Shown: piece by piece, positions 9,228-20,700 of the stretch
Position numbering within the stretch: position 1 is the first letter of the stretch
Layout of the letters: each line of letters starts with the position of its first letter
Source: Tremella fuciformis
Taxonomy: Eukaryota; Basidiomycota; Tremellomycetes; Tremellales; Tremellaceae
Length of the DNA: 64,000 nucleotides
Direction of reading: 5' to 3'
Assembly (NCBI GenBank): GCA_032768795.1
Contig: CP136490.1
Location: forward strand, 8,184,001 to 8,248,000
The notes under the pieces: generated by a model
Database searches by the model: none
The model's input: the letters and a program-made list of their open reading frames with translations, nothing else
Told to the model about the DNA's origin: nothing
Program-made: the position numbers and the translations under genes

Positions 9228-12078
9228 TCACTCGTCGTCATCAGGGGGATCCGCAAATCCGACTCCCAAACCTGAACGCGAACTCGATCGAATGCTGCTC
9301 ATACGCCCATTGTTGCCTGAAAGACTACGTCGGTGACTGAAAGGCGAAGGACTGAGGTTATGCGCTCCCATCAGGCTATGCGGCCAGCGCGTCTGAGGGG
9401 ATGCGCCGACGGTCATTGACCCAACTCCGTCAATGCCTGCGCCTTTGTTTAACTCCTTGAAGAACTCGGAGGGCTCGCTGGCTGCCAGGCCATGTGCGAG
9501 AGATTTGCGCATCGGTGTCTCGAGAAGATTCCCGCCAAGACCGGATGTGACACGCCCGCGCGCCGCAAGCGGTGTAAGGGAGAACAGCGATGGTCCGCCG
9601 AGGTTGAAGTCGATATGTCTCGAAGGCGTCGAGTGCACGTCGAATGCCATGTCTTCGTTCCTCGGAGTGGAGAACCGATTTGGCCGTATTGGTGCCGGTG
9701 TGGACGGCATCGGGTTGGCAGGCGAGTCTTCGGGGAAGTTGAAGTAGTCCGACCCGTAAGACATGATGCGTGACCGTTGAGGCCGACGAGGTGAAGAGCC
9801 TAGGAACTCTTTGCGACCAGGCGTCCTCGTAGCGAGACTGGGTACCGCTGGGAAAAGAGGAGAAGGAGCGAGAGCGACATTGCTCGACCAGTCTTTGAAT
9901 GCGGCTGCGCGTTCCTGATATGGGTCGAGCATGGCAATAGGTCGAATATTGCGCTCGAGAGGGTTGGCTTGACGAACACAGGCATGGCACAGCCAGTGTC
10001 CTTGGAGCGAGTACTCGTCGGTGATGCCTTGGCATTCGAGATGATGCCAATCTCTACAGCCATCGCACGAGATCATCTTCCCCTTGTCGGCTCGCGAAGC
10101 GACGCCGCACTGGCAATTGACCGGACCTCCAGGCGAGAAGTATGTGACCAGCCCACTTCGAAGACTGCCGAGCAGAGCAGCTTTGGCATCGGCATGCAAG
10201 GCCACTCGGTGCCCTCTGCGGCGGGTTGCTGCCGCCTGCGCCCGAGAAATGTAGTTCGAGACAGTCCGTTTGTCGTCTTCTCGAATATGCGGTTGAACAT
10301 TCTCCCTCTCCTCGTCCGAGCTCTCATCTGTGGCCGACTCAAGGTAGCGTCGAAGAATCGCAGCTTTCTCATCCGCTTCGCGTAGTTTCCGGTGGCGGGC
10401 AAGCCCACCAGCTAAACGCCAGGGAGACTCGTCGTCCGGCCAATTCGGCGTGAGGACAGCCTTCGAGCTACTCGCTACAGCAGACTCGATCCAATGCTCG
10501 TCCTCTTCGCTCTTGGTCTCCTCGCATGTCCCGACCGTGTCGTCCAGGCCCAAAAATTTGATCGCGGCATCTTTGCGCAGAGCCACCCGACCGACTTTGA
10601 CGATTCGGGTGCTGACCATTGACTCGTTCGGCTTGACATCTGCTGCGAAGGCCTCGAGGCGTTTGCTGACTTTGCCCTCCTTGGTGCGAGGAGTCTCATT
10701 GATCTCCGCCGCTGGGGGGAGAGCGGCATGATCGTTGACACCTGGCGTTCGTGGCTGCACGAGCTGAATGTCGTTTGCCGATCTCTTTCCTTGAAGCCAA
10801 GCAGCTTCGTGCTCTAGCACCATTGATGGCTCGACGTTTGCTCGACCAGTGGTATCGTCGGTCTTAAGGGTAAGGACGCCCACTTTTCGAGGGACGAGAT
10901 GCGCCTGGTCAGGCTGAACCTCCTCATTCTCGCCATGTTGGACACCGAAAATGTTGATCTTCCTGCCTTCCTGCTCATGCCTCGCAATGACGACTCCCGG
11001 TCGACGATTGGCGGACTCTGCCTCGTCGCCGGAGGCAGGCGGTGAGAGTTCTTGTGGAGGAGGAGGCACATGATGAGGAAGACTATATGTTGAGATCTCC
11101 TTGCCAAGAGTCGGAGGGGTGGGCAGCTGAGAAGGGGCAGTATTGGTGACACCGTTGTTATCGGTTCGTGCGCGCTTGGCCGTGTGATCATCGGGCGAGC
11201 TTTGCTTGGGCCGCTTTGGCGTCTTCAAGGCTTTCGTTGGATTGCCAGCCGAGTCCTTTGCGCCACTCGACGCCCGCTTGCGCTTCTGCGCCGGCTCAGC
11301 CGAGGCTGTTCGAGCCATCGGCAACGCATCGTGCCTCAGAGCCGTCGAAGTGAGCAGGTGGCCTTCGCCCTTGCCGTCAAAGGATCGGATGGGGTACGGG
11401 TCCTTGCCGTCGGGAGTAGGGAAAGGCTGGTAGTACCCGGCGTTATGCCCTTGCCACATGGGCTCGCCATTGTTGGACGAGCGTGTGGGTGTATAAGGCA
11501 TGAGATGCGGCTGCGAGCCGGGGTATCCGCCATAATGGGGAGAGTTGGCGTGCATGACGATGGGCTGCGGCATGTTGTATGGAGATTGATGCGAGGCCGA
11601 CTCTGGTGCTGAGAGGAGGGAAAACGTCGGTGAAGGAGCGGGCCGCCTGATGATCCTTTAGCTTGTCTATCCTTGTTCCCTTGAGCGCAAAGTGAGAAAC
11701 GCACTCTTTCTCCGCCCGATTGCCCATGCTGCTGATGCTGGACGTCCAGTCGGTCATCAGCTCCTGGACGTGCGACGAGTGTATGGGTGCGTGCTGGCTG
11801 TGCTGATACATCACTCCTCCGGTCATCGCAGACGCAGTCGGGCGGTCGGGGACGGTATGATTGATGAAGATGAAGTCCCGCGGGGGCTTGGGGACGGGGT
11901 CGGGGTCAGATGCAGCCGGTGCTGAACAGGGCCTGGCAGGTCGTCCTGGTGCTGCTGAGAGGCGAGGCGAATCCGACTGCTCTTCTAGAGGGGTCGTCAG
12001 CCTCCTGATCTGTCGCACTTTTCGTTCTTTGCTCCATGGGCATGCCGGCTCTGATGGGCCGGATATAGCGGGAGACAT
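9228..12078 (-). CDS. PHD-finger protein, probable chromatin regulator
   Basis: Exon 1 is 11705-12078 and exon 2 is 9228-11646, giving about 930 residues. The 58-bp intron 11647-11704 (GTGCGT donor, ATCAG acceptor) joins the two frames in phase. Exon 2 is a single 2.4-kb open frame, unusual next to the intron-dense neighbours. Around residues 635-685 there is a complete PHD finger, Cys4-His-Cys3: CQC, then SCDGCRDWHHLEC, then WLCHAC. PHD fingers usually read the state of histone H3 tails. The rest is low-complexity: Ser/Pro-rich, a basic KRKR patch near the N terminus that could be a nuclear signal, and a Ser/Arg-rich C terminus ending in DDDE. The start at 12078 is a choice: the frame stays open to 12204, and an internal Met is possible. 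No second catalytic domain is visible. Confidence 0.75.
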
Positions 12079-13781
12079 GTTTGCGGCTCCTGGCTGCTCT
12101 GCTGCGCTGTGCTCGTCGACCTCGAGACAGTCGAGGATGGGTGGACGGGGACAGGGACGATGAGGCAGGGAACCAAGTGCGAGATACAACAGAGACGGAA
12201 ACAAAACGGCATAACGGGGAGATCGTTGTGCCTGCCGTTGCCATCGCCGTCCGGGTCGCCCAGCGCTCTCTTTCCCGAGTCAGAGGCATTAGCCAAGTCT
12301 GGCAAGAGGTGGGGGTGCCTCTGGCCAGACGTAAGGCCAAGGAAGGGAAGACCACTCTGGGCTGCCTGACCGACGAAAATGGCAGGAAAAGGGCAGTCTT
12401 TGGCAAGAAGAGGAAGGTGACCAGCAGGTGCCATACGAGGTGGAACAGAGCCGACTCACAACTGATCTTAGTTCCAGTCACCTGGTTCCTTCTGTCCCTA
12501 TCACCTGCGATTCTGCTCGACGTCTCTCGAGATCTCCACCGGTCGAGCGAGATGCGAATTCGGTTGTCCTAATGGGGAGGTGGAGATGGAATATTGTGTT
12601 GCGATATTTCCTGGATGACAGTTGTGGATGTGAAGTCGAGCAGGGTGCAATGGCAAGGGTTGAAGAGTGTCCAGTCCAGTGGAGTTGAACGACAGTCCAG
12701 GCGACGATGATGAGACCGTCTGTGCGCTCGCTCGCCGCAGGGCCGAGTGGAGGCGAAGTCGTCTGCTGCTCTGGCTGTGAGGCGGGTCTGGTGTCGCAGG
12801 TACAGCGTAGGAATCAAGAGAAGAGGACGAATCGGCAAGAAGGGAGGTCGTAGGTTCTTCGAATGGCGCTAGATGCTAGGGCAAGCGAGCAAATGAAGTG
12901 GAGCCTCGAGGAGAGGGGCGCAGAGGGGGGATTGGTAAAGAAGAGGCGAAGCCGACGGAAGACCAGCGTGGTGAGCTCAAGAGAGCCGTTGGTATTATCG
13001 ACAATGACAATGACAGTGACAACGACGATGAGGCTGGAGTGATGGGTGGCTCATGGACCAGCAAGACTACAGAGACAGATCACTGGCCACCCAAGGTATC
13101 GAGCATGGCCATGCCCATTATGGCCGATGTGAGAAATCAAGGGTCACGCTATGCTCTGCTCTGCCTTGTCTGCTCATGCATCAAGGGGAAGGGGAAGGGG
13201 AGGGGGATGGGGTCGTCCTCGTCCTTCTTGCTGCACCCCTGATGAGTTCGGTACGCCTCTTTCCCTGCGTTGAGGGCTCGCCTGACGTCTTGGCCGATCG
13301 TCGCGAGTTTGTCGTGTCATGTTCCTTGGTGGCCTTGGGTTCCCTACAAAGTGGCTTCAGACTCTGCTTCCTGCTGTCCGACAGAGTGCATCCCATCGCA
13401 GGCGCAAAGACAGTACAGTGAAGGAGAATTGCAATGTGACAGTGTAAAGGGGTAGGCTCAGGGACCACACCATCCGTCCCCCCGGCCCCTCGGCCCCCTT
13501 GGTCGGTCGCTTTTCTTTTCTCTCTTGCTTGCTTGCTTGCTTGGAAGCATGCACAATGCCGTCTCCCGGCGAGGCTCTCTACCTCCCGCAGTCCAAACGT
13601 TCGTACGTACTTGAACGCTCGCCTGCACGCCGAGCTTCCCGGATATCCGGGATCAGCGCCTTGGTATCAAAGGCTCTCTCTCGACCCAACAAGAGGCTGA
13701 GACCGCGAGGCAGAAGCCAGAACGCCAGTGCGCCGCTGACCTAGAGTTTCCCGGAATCCCACTAGTCCCGCCGAATGACGA
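12079..13781. other. Gene-poor region, pyrimidine/purine-rich
   Basis: This 1.7-kb stretch upstream of the PHD gene carries many overlapping ORFs of biased composition on both strands. None has a recognisable domain or clear exon structure. It probably holds the PHD gene promoter and leader. I see no tRNA. Confidence 0.4.
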
Positions 13782-14103
13782 CGAGCTAATTTCTTAAATA
13801 CCACCGGCAGCAAATTATATTATCGCAACTAGCACTCTTTTTGCCCGAAGTTTCTCCAATAACACTCATTAGGAAAAGGCATTAGAAAAGTGCGGTGGAC
13901 ATTAGGGGGTTAGGGGCATTAGGGGGTTAGGGGTTTAGGAGGTTAGGGGTAATGAGATTATTTTCTCTAAGTCGGTTCATTAGCTTTTTTTGTAATGTTT
14001 GCGACCGGGACCCCACAAAGTGTTACCGGAGATTACTGTTTCCCAAAGAGTGCTAATTGTCATAATATTTATTGTAATCGGTGGTATTTAAAAAATTCGC
14101 TCG
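13782..14103. mobile_element. MITE with 8-bp target-site duplication (hAT-like, non-autonomous)
   Basis: Terminal inverted repeats are at 13782-13806 and 14079-14103: 23 of 25 bases match. Weaker inverted similarity extends to 59 bases on each side (47 of 59). Directly outside both ends is the perfect 8-bp repeat AATGACGA (13774-13781 and 14104-14111). The element is 322 bp and has no ORF for a transposase. An 8-bp duplication is typical of hAT transposons, so a non-autonomous hAT-like element is the best class. The outermost bases begin CGAGC rather than the more common CA, so the superfamily is inference. The middle holds a G-rich telomere-like tract, listed separately. Confidence 0.85.
13901..13950 (+). 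repeat. Telomere-like G-rich tract inside the MITE
   Basis: Tandem units TTAGGGGG, TTAGGGG, CATTAGGGGG, TTAGGGG and TTAGGAGG follow each other. Tremellomycete telomeres use TTAGGG(G)n-type repeats (known for Cryptococcus). The tract is interstitial, enclosed by the inverted repeats of the MITE, and not at a chromosome end. Confidence 0.8.
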
Positions 14104-15553
14104 AATGACGACCATCGTGTCGTCGAGGACATGTCTGAAACGCGTGACCGACCGCACACGAACACTCCTCTCCCATACACACGCTGTCATCGGGGCACTT
14201 CCCCCTCCTCATCCTCGTCTTCGTCTTTGTCCTCCGCATCGCTTCCTCTCCCCATCGCTATGCTCTGCATGACGACTGCCGTCTCCCGCTCAATGCATGC
14301 CGGTGCTGAACGCGTGGAACGCGTGGAAACCTGGACCGGGCCACCCATTAGGGATTAGGCTTTCGACTTTGCGTGACGACGTGACGCGACGCGGCGCGAC
14401 CCTTCATCGCGGCTACAGGCGAAACAGCAGAGGACCGCACCCGCGAGCGAAGACGCGCCGGACGGGAAAAACCCTAAATTTCCCAGACGTGTCACGCGCG
14501 GAGGAAAGGGAATTCGAGGTGTCCGGCGCGTCGATTCACTTTGCCCCTGATGAGTTGCTGGACTGGCGAATCGCGCGTGAAGCGGGACTGCGCAGAGTGC
14601 TTGCCGCCGCTTGGTCTGCTCGAAGTAACAGAGAGCGGACTGCTGAGATTAGGAGTGGGAGATTAGGCTGCAGCAAGCTCTGGGGTGCGATGAGCGATGA
14701 TGAACGGGGAATGGCGAATATGGCTGGGCCTGGCCATATCACGAGTTAGAGGGCGTCGGAGGAGTCTGCTGATTAGCTGTGCGCCTGTATGACGGTGGAG
14801 GAGGAGGAAGTGCTCGAAGCAGCCGATACGCCAGGCAGAGGCATGCCTCCACGGCAGATACAAGATATGCAGCCGGCGGTGGACGCCTGGCTAAGCCGGG
14901 CGCGGGAGATGGCGCCTGTGGGCTTTGGGGGAAGGGCGTCGGTCAGAGAGCTCACCAGTATCAGGCAGAAGGGTGTCGAACAGGTAAGGAGGCGCGAGGC
15001 GTGGCTTCAGACAAGAGACGTCTTTGCAGCGCCTTTGACATGAGGAATGACAAGACTCAGAGAGAGGAAGTTCGGCGACAATGTTAGAGAACGGCGGGGA
15101 AGGGGCAGATTTATATACACCCAGCGACGCGCCCAGCATCAGCGCGGCGTGTCGCAGGGCCAAGACAGACGCGCGTCGCGTAGAGAGGCAGATGATCTCG
15201 TCGGACGAGACGGACGCGACGCGGACGTAGTACCTGCAGGGTTTTCGGCGCAGCAGGTCGCGATCTACATCTGCGGATCCGGGCATCATGCATCTCCTGA
15301 TCATGCATACATGCTAGCTGCTAGCTGCTTGCTGTGTCTGTCTGTGTAGACAACTGCGTTCATCTCCATTGGCGTGTACCCGATCTGCATTGCTCTGCAC
15401 CACGCTGCTCGCCACAGAGTCCGAGCCACGTGATCGTGCCGCTTATCGCTAGGCCGCCGGGAGCTCCAAGTGTGCTCTGACGGCGTGTCCATTCCATGCC
15501 TTTCTTGCTTCTTAACTCGGTATCCCCGCTGATCTCACTGGCCTAGCATCATC
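14104..15553. other. Gene-poor region upstream of the cyclodeaminase gene
   Basis: No supported gene. ORFs at 14297-14749 (plus, 150 codons) and 14891-15304 (minus, 137 codons) lack recognisable domains and splice evidence. A short real gene on the minus strand around 14.7-15.3 kb cannot be excluded. Confidence 0.35.
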
Positions 15554-16768
15554 ATGGGCACCCGTACATCCAGCACCGACTCATCCTCTTCTTCGTCCAC
15601 CGCCGGCCGCCAGGGCGCCGCAGCGCCGCCCCCACCACCCCCGCCTGAAGCGGCCTCCAACTCCACACTGACCGTTCTCACACCATCAGACGTATCCAAG
15701 ATCCTCGCCACTCTCGATCCAGAGCTCGCGCTGGCCGCCCAGGCCGAGGCGTTCAAAGCGCTCTCCAACCCCGCCGAGAAGGTGTACTTGCCGCATCGGC
15801 ACCTTCTGAGCTATGAGAATCGATACTCCCTTTACATGCCCTCGCGGTACTCTGCAGGAGAGGGGATCAAGATCGCCTCCCAGACACAGGGGAGCACTGC
15901 GTTGCTGGACATTGAGACGGGCAAGGTCAAGGCGCTTGTCAGTGCCAAGGGCCTGACGCCCTGGAGGAATGCTGCGGGTACGTACACCTCACCCGTCGGC
16001 AGGCAGGGCGCTGACACATAGGCTCGGCGCTGGCTCTTCGCTGCGTCCCGCCCACGAGGCCACCGACCAACTTGCTGATCTTCGGCTCGGGCGGTCAGGC
16101 CAACGCTCACGCTAGGCTATTCCTCCAACTACACCCCTCGATACAAGAAGTCAACATTGTGATCCGCCGTGCTACACCTCGTGCCGAAAGCCTTGTCTCG
16201 GCTCTTCGAAGCGACTTCCCCAATGTCATCTTTGACATTATCGTTGCTCCGCCTCCTTCTGCCACGGCTGAAGCGCAATCGACCGACCGTATTCTATCCC
16301 AAGCGGTGCACAACGCCAATATCATCGTCACCCTGACCCCGTCCACCGTACCCCTGTTCAACTCGGTCGACGTGTGCTCCGGCACCTCTCTGGTGCTCGT
16401 CGGCTCGTACACGCCCGCAATGAGGGAGGTCGACTCTAATCTCATTCGCCGAGCTGGTATCGTGATTGTCGACTCGAGAGATGCGTGCGAGGTGGAGGCA
16501 GGGGAGTTGATCCAGGACAGTGTCGGGCGCGAACGTATGGTGGAGCTTGGCGAGCTGCTGAGCGACGATTTCGGAGCGCTGCGGCGAAAGATCGAGGAGA
16601 GCGCCGATGTGAGGGTGTTTAAAAGTGTCAGTCTTGGCCGGGCGGTGTATCCGCAAATGCTAATATCAACAGGTCGGCGTGGCAATTCAAGATGTGGCCA
16701 TCGCCCAGCTCGTCCTTCGCCAAGCACAGCAACAAGGCCTGGGAACGATTGTGCCCAACTGGGACTGA
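15554..16768 (+). CDS. Ornithine cyclodeaminase/mu-crystallin family protein
   Basis: Exons 15554-15977, 16022-16626 and 16673-16768 encode 374 residues. Introns are 15978-16021 (GTACGT donor, GCTGACACATAG end) and 16627-16672 (GTCAGT donor). After a Ser/Pro-rich leader of about 40 residues the fold begins. GEGIKIASQTQGSTALLDIE and the following GKVKALVSAKGLTPWRNAA are the family's N-terminal half. The Rossmann segment NLLIFGSGGQANAH binds NAD(P). FKSVGVAIQDVAIAQLVL is the characteristic family C terminus. Members reduce or deaminate imino and amino acids (ornithine to proline, ketimine reduction) using NAD(P). The exact substrate cannot be read from sequence. Length is normal for the family. 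A copia retrotransposon is inserted 78 bp after the stop codon. Confidence 0.88.
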
Positions 16769-16846
16769 TCAGCGGAGCTTGTGAGAACGTGCTGTAAATT
16801 GAATATCATCTGTTTAGATTACGTCCACATCTTGACGCATCACGCG

Positions 16847-16963
16847 TGTTAGCGGTGCCGCCACCTCGAGTCATAGGGTAATTACCGAGAAACTCCGTCA
16901 GCTAGTAGGACCCATTACCATCTCGTAGGATATGTCGGATGCGACTCATATCTCACGTCAACA
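16847..16963 (+). repeat. 5' LTR of the copia element
   Basis: 117 bp, starts TGTTAGCGG and ends CGTCAACA; identical to the copy at 22218-22334. This is short for a copia LTR. Confidence 0.95.
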
Positions 16964-16977
16964 GATTAAAAGTCCCA
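16964..16977 (+). other. Primer-binding site, half-tRNA type (tRNA-Lys UUU)
   Basis: GATTAAAAGTCCCA follows the LTR with no spacer. Its complement TGGGACTTTTAATC contains the tRNA-Lys(UUU) anticodon loop CTTTTAA with stem bases, not a tRNA 3' end, so priming from an internally cut tRNA is suggested, as in Drosophila copia with tRNA-iMet. Confidence 0.7.
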
Positions 16978-17030
16978 GTACTCGATCGTGACTAGGCCGG
17001 CAAAAGTAGCCAGGGGAACACAAAGCAAGG

Positions 17031-17078
17031 CCTTGGCTCAGCGGTTTAACAGCCGTCACCCCAAGGTCTGGATTCTTC
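17031..17078 (+). other. tRNA-like D-arm sequence in the retroelement leader
   Basis: TGGCTCAGCGG fits the tRNA A-box consensus, and GGCT...AGCC can pair as a D stem; CCTTGG and CCAAGG flank it. No complete cloverleaf is formed. It may be a tRNA relic or a leader structure. Confidence 0.35.
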
Positions 17079-17354
17079 TTGGCTGTGTGGGCCAGTACGG
17101 GACGCGTGCTTAATTGGGTGACTCCATTTTGCGCCGCCTGCGCTGTGTTTCCCCGGTTAGGTTTACTATTAATCTGTGGTCCCCAGTACCTATTTGGCGC
17201 TGGTTTGCCCGATTAGTAGAGGGTCTAGTCAGTCGGTTCGAGTACCACGAGGTGCGGCATAGCGGGCATTCGACAACGTCGATCGTCAGACCCGTGGAAC
17301 TTCATCGTCTCGGTATTCTACATCCGACACCGAGACGGAACGCCTTGTTCGATC

Positions 17355-17420
17355 CGTCACGTCCTGGAGGGCGGTTTTGCCTTGGACGGCTGTCCTGGAG
17401 GGCAGGTTTTTGCCTTGGAC
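17355..17420 (+). repeat. Short direct repeat in the copia leader
   Basis: CGTCCTGGAGGGCGGTTTTG, CCTTGGAC is followed by TGTCCTGGAGGGCAGGTTTT, TGCCTTGGAC about 30 bp later. Two near-identical units lie in the untranslated leader between the PBS and the gag-pol start. Confidence 0.7.
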
Positions 17421-17745
17421 ACGGAAGACGGAGAACTGGAAGGGCGCGCCTTGTTCGACCGGAAAGCCCACCACTCTTGGGCGGGAGAACTGTTGAGGGC
17501 GGGAGTAACGCTCTGCACCGTGCTGGTGTAGGAGAAGCGGGCAGTCTAGCTTCGGCTCAGACGTAGACATTGTCTTCGGACGGTGTGAAAATCCAGATTA
17601 TCACTGGTGGCGTGCACGGAGAGGCCCTTGGTGCACGTCTTGCGTACGATAAGTCCTCTCCGAGAGTTTTATCACTCTGTTTAAGGCTGTTGCTGAATTT
17701 TGCAACGGATAAGGCCTTGGTCGTCATCACCTATTCTACGGCACG

Positions 17746-20700
17746 ATGAACGACAATTTCACTTCAACCACCACTGCCGCCCAGGCAATTCCCTTCCTCT
17801 CGACACCCCGCGGCTACTTCAAATGGCGCTTTGCTGTCCGCCTTGACCTCACTACGGCGGGATGCATTGGCATCATTGAAGGTACAGATGTTGAACCGTA
17901 CAGGACGGGTGGAGCTGGAGGAGTGCCAGTGCGCACGGCGCGTGCTGGGTCAGTAGCACCTGAGGGAGACACAAGTCTCACAGGTGGTGTACTGGGCACC
18001 GCAGAGCTCAAGCGGTGGGAGGAGTGGAGGAAGCGGGAATACTATGCGCAAGGTGTCATCCTACGCAGGTTAGACCCGGGGATTCAGATGGAGATCTCGG
18101 AGATGAAGTCGGCCAAGGAGATGTGGGACTGGCTGGAACGGGACATGAAGCGCGAGGACCCCGCATACAAGGCATCCACCGATGATGCTCTACGCGCTAT
18201 CCGCCTTCCCACCAACGCCACTGTCAAAGATCACGCCGATCATCTCAACAAGTTCAACTCTCTCTTCTTCGAATCTCAACAAGCCGGTAACAAGTACGAG
18301 GACTCCACCCGCGCTCTTATCTTCCTCAATACTCTTGTCAACAACCCACGTTGGGACATCCCTATCCAATTGCTCGAGTCATCACCCCTTTACGAGCAAA
18401 GCTGGTCGGAGGTCCGACAATTCTATCAAACCCAGGTATCACGGTGGGAGGCCAAAGGTCTACCGTGGAAGGAGGCTCAGCCTGCAGCTCAACTGAACGC
18501 TGCGGAGAAGGGCGAGCGGATCTCCTTGGAGAAGGGTGCAAAGAAGGGTGGCTGGAAAGCCAAGAGTGCAGGAAAGGGCGCGAAGCTGGTGTGCTGGACG
18601 TGCAACAAGGAAGGACATCTCAAGCGAGACTGTCCAGAAAAGACAGGTGTCCGAGGGAGCAGCAAGGCAACCAAGGGTAGAGGAGAGAAACAGCAGGATG
18701 GCGAAGAAGACCGACTAGTCAACTTCTTTGCGGGCGCTACCTTCTCGGAACAGGCCCTTGCCTCGACCTCCTCAACGCCAGAATTCCTTGTCGATAGTGG
18801 ATGCACGCACCATGTGTCCCCGTACAAGCATTTGTTCACCGACCTCAGACCTCTGAAAGAGTCTGTTGTATTCCACGTCCCTGGTGGTCACCAATTTACG
18901 GCAACCATGACAGGCGACATTGTCATCACCACATCCTCCGGACACAAGATCAAGCTGCTCGATGTCTATTATCATCCTCAGACAACGAAGAACATGCTTT
19001 CAGCCTATACCCTCATCGACAAAGGCTGGAGTGTCAAGCTCAAGGAGGAGATTGTGGAGGTGGGACCTATCAAGGTCAAGGGAACACGGCGAGGAAACTT
19101 GCTGTGGGTCAAGCTCGGTGCAGTACGCCACACAGAGCTTGAGGATCCAGTGAAGCTGGATGTGAGGGAGATCAACGCTCTCACTGTCCGTGAAAGCCCA
19201 CTGGAGGAGGAGCACAAGCGTCTAGGACATATTGGACGGGAGAAGCTCCTGAAGCTGGCCGGTGATGGCCATCTACGGTATTCTAAGGAGGAGTTGGAGA
19301 AGGACAAGTTCAGGCTGGATGACTGCGACGCTTGTCAAGCTCGGAAAACAACTCGACCTCCAAAGAATGGTGAAAGCCCTCGAGGGCAGTCGGACTGCGA
19401 GGTCATACATATCGACATTGCTGGTCCTATGGACCCCTCAAAAACAGGCTTCCGGTATTACCTCGGTATCATTGATGATCACTCAAAGATCAACAATGTG
19501 GTTCCCCTCGTCAACAAGCAGAACGTCTTCTTCCACGTCATCAACTTTGTCAATAGGATTGAACGGCAGACCGGTCACAAGGTCAAGTTCATCAGGACAG
19601 ATGGTGGCGAGGAGTTCAAGAGCGACAAAGCTTTAGTTTTCTATCATCAGACCGGCATCATTCACCAAATCTCGCCACGGTACACACCTGAACTCAACGG
19701 AGTGGCAGAAAGATTCAACAGAACGGTCAAGGAGATGATAGGCGCAATGCTTTCCTCGGCAAATCTTGGACATGAGTACTGGGATTACGCATCCAAGTAC
19801 ACCTCGGTGATGCTCATGAAGACGGCATGGGGAGGAGATGGTGTCAATGCTTGGACAAAATTCACTGGAAGAAGTCCAAATCTGGCGCACACTCTCATGT
19901 TTGGCGAGCTGGTCTTTGCTCAAATCCCAGCAGAGATCAGAAAAAAGGCAAGGTTGGATACGGACAAAGGAGAACTGGCGCGGGTGATGGGGTTGGAGAT
20001 ACAGCGGAGCGGCTGGTTGGTGAGGATGGAGGGAGATGGGCAGCTGCACATCAGTCGTGACGTCAAGAGCGCATCTGGACACCCTCTCACACCGGACAAC
20101 ACCATCGTTCCAATTGATACACCGCAACAACCCCCGGCAGTCACGGCAGAAACAGTTCCTCCGGTGCCAGTTGCCATTGCACCAATATCCATGGCACAAG
20201 TCCGACCAGTACAAGCGGCTGCAGACATTCCAAGTCAGGAAGAAGCAGCTCGGGAACCAGAGAGGAGAGAGGAAGTGTCCGTGCAGGAGAAGGAGGGAGA
20301 GCAACAGCAGGTGGAAAGGGTCTTGGAGCAAGCGTTGCCGGTCAATGCTGCTCAGGAAATTACAACACCCGACACACTGCTGGACACCCTCCCTGTACCG
20401 ACACCGCCTGAAGCTGTGCCACCACCCATGCCAGTGAGGCGCAGCAACCGTGTTGCAGAAAGGGCAACCTCTGTTCACGAGGCAAACCTGATGCAGGCAT
20501 GGCACGGAGAGGATGCAAGGGGAGCATACCTGGCATCCGAGACAAGGCTAGAGGAGGACACATCCTCGGGAGAATCAGAGCCTCAAACAGCACGAGAGGC
20601 ACTGATGGGCAAGGATTGGGATAGCTGGAAGGCAGCAATGCTGAGGGAGCTCGACAACATTGAGTCAAAAGGGACTTGGGTCGAGGTGATGCTCCCACCT

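Noticed and set aside
12081..12572. Plus-strand 163-codon ORF upstream of the PHD gene
   Set aside because: Biased composition, no domain, and partly antisense to the first PHD exon.
13901..13950. Chromosome end or subtelomere
   Set aside because: The telomere-like units are few, impure and enclosed by MITE inverted repeats with unique DNA on both sides.
19633..20505. Long minus-strand ORF inside the copia element
   Set aside because: Antisense shadow of gag-pol (Cys/Leu/His-rich), with no motif.
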